A DNA stretch of 64,000 nucleotides from Pseudomonas monsensis. Its GTDB lineage: Bacteria > Pseudomonadota > Gammaproteobacteria > Pseudomonadales > Pseudomonadaceae. Below are positions 59,163 through 64,000 of this stretch, piece by piece. Location of the stretch: the NCBI RefSeq assembly GCF_014268495.2, contig NZ_CP077087.1, positions 1,305,501 to 1,369,500 on the forward strand, given 5' to 3'. Each line of letters opens with the position of its first letter. Within the stretch, counting starts at the first letter, position 1. A model generated the notes under the pieces. The model searched no databases, was not told the DNA's origin, and saw nothing but the letters and a program-made list of their open reading frames with translations. The position numbers were made by a program, and so were the translations under genes.

Positions 59163-60614
59163 TTACTGCGCGATGGTTTTCACCGACACGCCGCGTTCAA
59201 CCGGGGTGGAGCGACCGTAGATATCTTCGAACCGCTCGATATCGTCTTCGCCCAGGTAGCTGCCCGATTGCACTTCGATGATCTCCAGCGGGATCTTGCC
59301 CGGGTTGCGCAGGCGGTGCACCGAGGCGATCGGGATGTAGGTCGACTGGTTTTCGCAGAGCAGGAACACGTTGTCATCGCAGGTCACTTCGGCGGTGCCG
59401 CTGACCACGATCCAGTGTTCGGCGCGGTGGTGGTGCATCTGCAGCGACAGGCATGCGCCCGGTTTCACCGAGATGTGCTTGACCTGGAAGCGCCCGCCCA
59501 TGTCCACCGAGTCGTACGAGCCCCACGGACGATAGACTTCGCAGTGGTTCTGGGTTTCGCTGCGACCCTGTTCGTTGAGGGTTGCGACCATCTGTTTGAC
59601 GCCCTGAACCTTGTCCTTGTGGGCGATCATCATCGCGTCCTTGGTTTCGACCACGACGATGTTTTCCAGGCCGATCACCGACACCAGCTTGCCATTGCCG
59701 TGGATCATGCAGTTCTTGCTGTCCTGGATGACCACGTCGCCCTTGCTGACGTTGCCGTTGGCGTCTTTTTCGTTGACTTCCCACAGCGACGACCAGCAAC
59801 CGACATCGCTCCAGCCGGCGGTCAGCGGCACCACGCAGGCACGCTGGGTTTTTTCCATCACCGAGTAGTCGATGGAGTTGTCCGGGCAGCAGGCAAAGGT
59901 GGCTTCGTCGAAGGTGATGGTGTCCGGATCCTGAACGCTGCGCTCCAGGGTCAGCAGGCAGGTGTCGTAGATGTCCGGATCGTGCTTTTTCAGCTCTTCG
60001 AGGAAGCGGCTGGCACGGAACAGGAACATGCCGCTGTTCCAGTAGTAGCCACCGGATTCGACGTACTCGGTGGCGCGTTTGACGTCGGGTTTTTCGACGA
60101 AGTGCGAGACGCGGCTGACGCCTTCGGGCAGCAGCGAATCGGCAGTGGACTTGATGTAGCCGTAACCGGTTTCCGGTTTGGTCGCCGGCACGCCGAACAG
60201 CACCATTTCGCCGTTTTCGGCGGCGACGGTGGCCAGCGCCAGGGCGCGTTGCAGGGCTTTCTGATCATCGAGAACGTGGTCGGCCGGCAGCACCAGCATC
60301 AGTTCGTCGCGACCTTCATTGACCAGCATCATCGCGGTCAGCGCCACCGCTGGCGCGGTGTTGCGGCCGAATGGCTCCATCAGGATGCGCTGGGTTTCCA
60401 GATTGCGAGCGGCCAACTGCTCGTTGACGATGAAGCGGTGATCCTTGTTGCAGACCACGATCGGCGTATCCATGCCTTCGAACACCAGGCGTTCGAGGGT
60501 TTGCTGAAACAGCGTGTGTTCGCCGGTCAGGGCGAGGAATTGTTTAGGGAATTGTTTGCGCGAAAGCGGCCACAGACGCGAACCGCTACCACCTGACAAG
60601 ATCACCGGAATCAT
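59163..60614 (-). CDS. algA: Mannose-1-phosphate guanylyltransferase / mannose-6-phosphate isomerase
   Basis: 483 residues, bifunctional type II. N-terminal nucleotidyltransferase motif GGSGSRLWPLSRKQFPKQFL, sugar-phosphate part FVEKPD (VSHFVEKPDVKRA), and C-terminal cupin isomerase domain (RPWGSYDSVDMGGRFQVKHISVKPGACLSLQMHHHRAEHWIVVSGTAEV). It makes GDP-mannose, the alginate precursor. Last gene of the alg operon here, after algF. Confidence 0.96.
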   Translation of the reverse strand: MIPVILSGGSGSRLWPLSRKQFPKQFLALTGEHTLFQQTLERLVFEGMDTPIVVCNKDHRFIVNEQLAARNLETQRILMEPFGRNTAPAVALTAMMLVNEGRDELMLVLPADHVLDDQKALQRALALATVAAENGEMVLFGVPATKPETGYGYIKSTADSLLPEGVSRVSHFVEKPDVKRATEYVESGGYYWNSGMFLFRASRFLEELKKHDPDIYDTCLLTLERSVQDPDTITFDEATFACCPDNSIDYSVMEKTQRACVVPLTAGWSDVGCWSSLWEVNEKDANGNVSKGDVVIQDSKNCMIHGNGKLVSVIGLENIVVVETKDAMMIAHKDKVQGVKQMVATLNEQGRSETQNHCEVYRPWGSYDSVDMGGRFQVKHISVKPGACLSLQMHHHRAEHWIVVSGTAEVTCDDNVFLLCENQSTYIPIASVHRLRNPGKIPLEIIEVQSGSYLGEDDIERFEDIYGRSTPVERGVSVKTIAQ

Positions 60615-60710
60615 GTTGTTACTCCATAAAAATCAATTGGGTTAGAGGCACGAACGATGTGTCGTTTCACTCTTGTTTTTGTCTCGTATCCGAGCTGACA
60701 ACCCGATCAT

Positions 60711-60803
60711 TGTGGGAGCGAGCTTGCTCGCGAAGGCGGCGTATCAGTCGACACATCTGTTGAATGTCAGACCGCTTTCGCGAGCAAGCTCGCTCCCACA
60801 GGG
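60711..60803. repeat. REPIN between algF and algA
   Basis: Two REPs facing each other: tgtgggagcgagcttgctcg... at 60711-60735 and ...gcaagctcgctcccacaggg at 60777-60803. It lies within the alg transcript and could stabilise or separate the algF and algA messages. Confidence 0.88.
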
Positions 60804-60828
60804 GATATGCGTCAGTCAGGAAAAATTG

Positions 60829-61485
60829 TTAGCGCGTCGACACCGGGCGTTTCACCCAGACTGGCGACAGGCTGCTACCGCTGCCGGTGACGTACAGCAC
60901 TGCGGCTTCACCGCGCTCGAGGGCGACCGGTTTCACGTCGCCGACTTTCTTGTCGCCTTCATACAGCGCCAGGCTGACTTTCACCGGGTTGATTTCACGT
61001 TCGCCACGGCCCTTGGCCGCTACGTTCGGCACCACGTCGGTCTTGCCGTCGGCGGTCTTCAGGGTCAGCGGCTTGTCGCTGAGGTTCTGCACGCGCACCA
61101 GGGATTTCTGCTTGTTCTTGAACGGCGGTTCTTCGATCAGTTGCGGCGCGCCGGACGCGTTGTTGACCAGGGTGTAGTAGTGGTCACCGGCGAGTTTCAC
61201 CGGCAGGGTCTGGCTGCCGATTTTGGCGCTGTAGTCACCGCCCGGCATGAAGCTGAAATCGCTGCTGGCCAGTGGCGCAACGTCGCTCAGATTAGTGCTG
61301 CCGACAGTCGCGCTGACTTCAGCGTTGCTGGCGTTGTAGACCCGCACGAAGGTCGAGCCTTTCGGTGCGGTCGGGCCGTACAGCGCGGCGTCGCCACCGG
61401 CAAAGGCAGGGACGGAAAGCACGCTGAGGCCAGCAACCAGTGCGAAGCTTTTAGCGAGACGACGAGGAGTAGTAGTGAAAGTCAT
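60829..61485 (-). CDS. algF: Alginate O-acetyltransferase AlgF
   Basis: 218 residues with signal peptide (LSVLSVPAFAGGDAALYGP) and the AlgF domain (GSTFVRVYNASNAEVSATVGSTNLSD...). Periplasmic; works with AlgI, AlgJ and AlgX in alginate acetylation. Located 14 bp after algJ in the operon. Confidence 0.95.
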   Translation of the reverse strand: MTFTTTPRRLAKSFALVAGLSVLSVPAFAGGDAALYGPTAPKGSTFVRVYNASNAEVSATVGSTNLSDVAPLASSDFSFMPGGDYSAKIGSQTLPVKLAGDHYYTLVNNASGAPQLIEEPPFKNKQKSLVRVQNLSDKPLTLKTADGKTDVVPNVAAKGRGEREINPVKVSLALYEGDKKVGDVKPVALERGEAAVLYVTGSGSSLSPVWVKRPVSTR

Positions 61486-61499
61486 GGTGTACCTCTCTT

Positions 61500-62672
61500 T
61501 CAGTTTTGCGCCCGATCGGGCGTCTCGGATTTAGTGTTGATAGCTACGTTTTGTTGGCGAGCACCGGCTTGTTTGAGCTCTGCGACCCACTGCGGGTCGG
61601 CGTCGCCGATTTCGTTGTTCACAGGCAGATAACGTTCAGGAAACTCCCAGATCAGCACCTGTGGCGGGCTGTTCTTGAAGTCATCGCTTTTCAGGTAGCT
61701 GAGCATCGGCAGGATCGGGCCGTGGCCGTCTTCGGCGTAGCTCACCACGTCGCTGTGCAGCGCTTGTTTCAGCGCACCGACGAAGTTCCAGTTGGGGTTG
61801 GCGCTGTAACTGGTGCCGACCAGTGCCACCGGCACCTCATTGCTGGCGAACAGCGCGTCGTCACCGGCAGGTTGCTCGGCGGCCACGGTGTTGCGCTTTT
61901 GCAGCGGCTCTTGCGCCGGCATCAGGTTTTCGAACAGCGGATCGAGCGGCAGGAACAGACGCAGGTCGCCCTTGTGCGTGACCTTCTCCGCCGGCGTGGT
62001 AACGAAGCGCTGTGGCTCGCCGCTGAGCGGGAACTTGTCGGCGATGGTTTTCGCCAGAGTGTTGGCGGCAATCTCGGCGCCTTCCGGCGTCCAGTGGGTG
62101 TCGGTGCGCAGGAACACTTGCTGACCATTGTGCTTGGCCTGTTGCAGTGGCTTGAGCAGGTCAGGAGCAAGGATCTTGTCCGCCGCGACGCGGTGGTGGA
62201 AATCCTCATAAAGGTTTTCGTGAATGCTCGCCGGTTTCACTTCGCCCAGATGCTCCGGGTACAGACGAACCTTGGCCGGCACGATCGCCATCACCAGTTT
62301 CACGCCTTTCTCTTTCAGGGTCTGGCGCACGCCTTCAACCAGCGCGTAGTTGCCTTGCAGGTTCAGCTCTTCGTTGACGATCGGGTTGAATTCCTCGTCG
62401 CTGTACAACCACTGATCGCGACCGAGCACCACGCCCGGACGACCCTCGTTGAACAGTTTGAAATCCAGCGCGGCCCAGAGGTTGGTGCCCAGACGCTTGA
62501 TCGGAAACTGGTCGTCGTAGTGGGTTTCCACAGCCTTGGTCCAGCGGCCGTTGAGCACCGTCGCGTCGGCGTTGGTGCTGAAACCGAAGAAGCTGCGAAC
62601 CGACCACAGACCGAGGACCAACAAGGTCACCAGGAACAGGGCGATGTAGAAGATGCGTAATGAGCGGGTCAT
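61500..62672 (-). CDS. algJ: Alginate O-acetyltransferase AlgJ
   Basis: 390 residues: N-terminal membrane anchor, then an SGNH-like AlgX/AlgJ domain with Asp-x-His in FLRTDTHWTPEGAEIAANTLA and the Ser in VALVGTSYSANPNWNF. It acetylates mannuronate in the periplasm. Located 10 bp from algI. Confidence 0.95.
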   Translation of the reverse strand: MTRSLRIFYIALFLVTLLVLGLWSVRSFFGFSTNADATVLNGRWTKAVETHYDDQFPIKRLGTNLWAALDFKLFNEGRPGVVLGRDQWLYSDEEFNPIVNEELNLQGNYALVEGVRQTLKEKGVKLVMAIVPAKVRLYPEHLGEVKPASIHENLYEDFHHRVAADKILAPDLLKPLQQAKHNGQQVFLRTDTHWTPEGAEIAANTLAKTIADKFPLSGEPQRFVTTPAEKVTHKGDLRLFLPLDPLFENLMPAQEPLQKRNTVAAEQPAGDDALFASNEVPVALVGTSYSANPNWNFVGALKQALHSDVVSYAEDGHGPILPMLSYLKSDDFKNSPPQVLIWEFPERYLPVNNEIGDADPQWVAELKQAGARQQNVAINTKSETPDRAQN

Positions 62673-62682
62673 GTCAGATCCC

Positions 62683-63999
62683 TCAGAACTGGAAGTAAAG
62701 GAACGGCGAGAAGCTTTGCGCCGAAAGTTTGAGAATCGAAGCGATGAACAGCAGCAGGATCAGCCCGCGCATCACGTAGCGCGACCAGTCCGCCGTCCAG
62801 TAAGCCGGTTGCACCTGGGCTTCGACGCCGACGGTGTAGCCAGGCTCGTGGATGTTCGCCGGGTTTTCGCCAGGGGCGGCTTTGATCATTCCTGGCGTGG
62901 CGGTGGCAGGGCCGTTGGCCTCGACGTTGACTTCAGGTTTGCTCTTGGCCGGCGGCTGGTTGGTGTACAGATCACGCAGACCGAAGAACGCCAGCGTCAC
63001 GTAAGCCACCACCAGCGTCGCCACTTGCAGACCGGTGAGGCTGGCCTGATTGAGTTCCGACAGCGACCAGTCGCCGAAGCTGAACATCGCGCCGTACATG
63101 CGCCCGGCAACGTGCAGGTTCTCGGCACGGAAGATCACCCAGCCCATGACCACGAGCAGGAAGGTCAGCGCCCAGCGGATCGGGTTGAGGCTGCGCGGCG
63201 AGGTGTTCAGGCCCAGCGCTTTTTCAATCGCCAGCCACATGCCGTGCCAGGCGCCCCAGACGATGTAAGTGATGTTCGCACCGTGCCACAGACCACCGAG
63301 GAGCATGGTCAGGAACAGGTTGCGATAGGTCATCAGCGTGCCTTTACGGTTGCCGCCGAGGGTGATGTACAGGTAGTCACGCAGCCAGGTCGACAGGCTG
63401 ATGTGCCAGCGGCGCCAGAACTCGGTGATCGACTGGCTGATGTACGGCTGCTTGAAGTTTTCCATGAAGCGGAAACCCATCATCAGGCCCAGGCCGATGG
63501 CCATGTCGCTGTAACCGGAGAAGTCGAAATACAGCTGCGCGGTGTACGCCAGCGCGCCGAGCCAGGCATCACCGGTAGTCGGGTTTTGCAGGGCGAAGCA
63601 GTGGTCGGCGACCACGGCGAGGGTGTCGGCAATGAACACCTTCTTGATGAAACCCTGCATGAACCGCGTGCAGCCCTCGGAGAACTTGTCGAGGGTGTGG
63701 GTGCGGTTGTTGAACTGGTCGGCGAGGTCGCGGAAACGCAGGACCGGGCCGGCAATCAGGTGCGGGAAGATCGCCACGAACGCCGCGAAGTCGATCAGGT
63801 TGCGGGTGGCCGGGGTGTCGCCGCGATACACGTCGATGATGTAGCTGATCGACTCGAAGATGTAGAACGAAATACCGATCGGCAACAGCACGTGGGTGAG
63901 GATGAACGGCTCAAGACCGACCGACGTCATCATCGCGTTGATGCTGTCGACGCCGAAGTTGGCGTACTTGAAGTAGCCGAGGATGCACAGGTCGACCGC
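62683..63999 (-). CDS. algI: Alginate O-acetyltransferase AlgI (5' end outside window)
   Basis: Frame open to the window edge; 438 residues visible out of about 500, the N-terminal part is missing. Membrane-bound MBOAT protein with catalytic-His region GGLWHGANITYIVWGAWHGMWLAIEK and INAMMTSVGLEPFILTHVLLPIGISFYIFESISYIIDVYRGD. It passes acetyl groups across the inner membrane. Part of algI-algJ-algF-algA. Confidence 0.95.
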   Translation of the reverse strand, partial: AVDLCILGYFKYANFGVDSINAMMTSVGLEPFILTHVLLPIGISFYIFESISYIIDVYRGDTPATRNLIDFAAFVAIFPHLIAGPVLRFRDLADQFNNRTHTLDKFSEGCTRFMQGFIKKVFIADTLAVVADHCFALQNPTTGDAWLGALAYTAQLYFDFSGYSDMAIGLGLMMGFRFMENFKQPYISQSITEFWRRWHISLSTWLRDYLYITLGGNRKGTLMTYRNLFLTMLLGGLWHGANITYIVWGAWHGMWLAIEKALGLNTSPRSLNPIRWALTFLLVVMGWVIFRAENLHVAGRMYGAMFSFGDWSLSELNQASLTGLQVATLVVAYVTLAFFGLRDLYTNQPPAKSKPEVNVEANGPATATPGMIKAAPGENPANIHEPGYTVGVEAQVQPAYWTADWSRYVMRGLILLLFIASILKLSAQSFSPFLYFQF

Positions 64000-64000
64000 G

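Overview
The window looks like a chromosomal segment of a fluorescent Pseudomonas (P. fluorescens group). Reasons: high-GC coding with pseudomonad-type proteins throughout, many REP palindromes of the form tgtgggagcgagc...gctcgcgaag, an hmg homogentisate operon with its IclR regulator, two FecIRA iron-uptake modules, alginate genes in the order algI-algJ-algF-algA, and an orphan TccC/Rhs protein. No rRNA, tRNA or CRISPR array was seen.

Layout. 1-2.5 kb: a light/c-di-GMP neighbourhood, made of a MerR regulator whose B12-type domain has lost its cobalamin ligands, a PilZ protein, a short LOV blue-light receptor and a flavodoxin. 2.4-4.5 kb: LysR regulator plus cidAB. 4.6-7.5 kb: class II aldolase, MEST-like hydrolase and an SDR. 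7.5-8.6 kb: two very small coupled ORFs and an unassigned stretch with an orphan terminator. 8.6-14.5 kb: DUF1302-DUF1329 envelope pair with a MalT-type LuxR regulator. 14.7-18.2 kb: AT-richer 1170-residue toxin-like protein. 18.3-23.9 kb: hmgR, hmgA-fahA-maiA-MFS (tyrosine/phenylalanine catabolism). 24-27.6 kb: SirB1-like protein, a leucine-dehydrogenase homologue lacking the catalytic lysine, yebG with a LexA box, psiE, DUF3509. 27.8-32.3 kb: serine transporter, serine dehydratase, LysR, ribosome hibernation factor. 32.3-40.9 kb: two FecI-FecR-TonB receptor modules placed back to back around a shared, probably Fur-controlled region.

40.9-47.7 kb is the accessory part. It holds two related tandem-repeat arrays in opposite orientation (127-bp and 102-bp units, three copies each), an AraC regulator, an EamA exporter, a 2-hydroxyacid dehydrogenase, an AT-rich orphan gene, a decayed IS5-family element that split a Shine-Dalgarno sequence from its start codon, a truncated copy of a DUF6124 gene, and the intact DUF6124 gene with a long, strongly structured leader that may be a regulatory RNA. 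47.7-53.8 kb: LysR plus a four-gene aromatic-acid-type efflux operon (OM lipoprotein, FUSC, DUF1656, HlyD). 53.8-59.1 kb: orphan gene, SDR, small membrane protein and TccC/Rhs protein with an unrecognised C-terminal domain. 59.2-64 kb: the end of the alginate operon, with algI running off the window.

The best candidates for undescribed biology are the DUF6124 leader (about 47280-47510), the paired repeat arrays, the LOV/PilZ/cobalamin-less MerR grouping, and the two toxin-like proteins with unknown effector ends. All functional statements come from reading the sequence and remembered family knowledge; no search was run.
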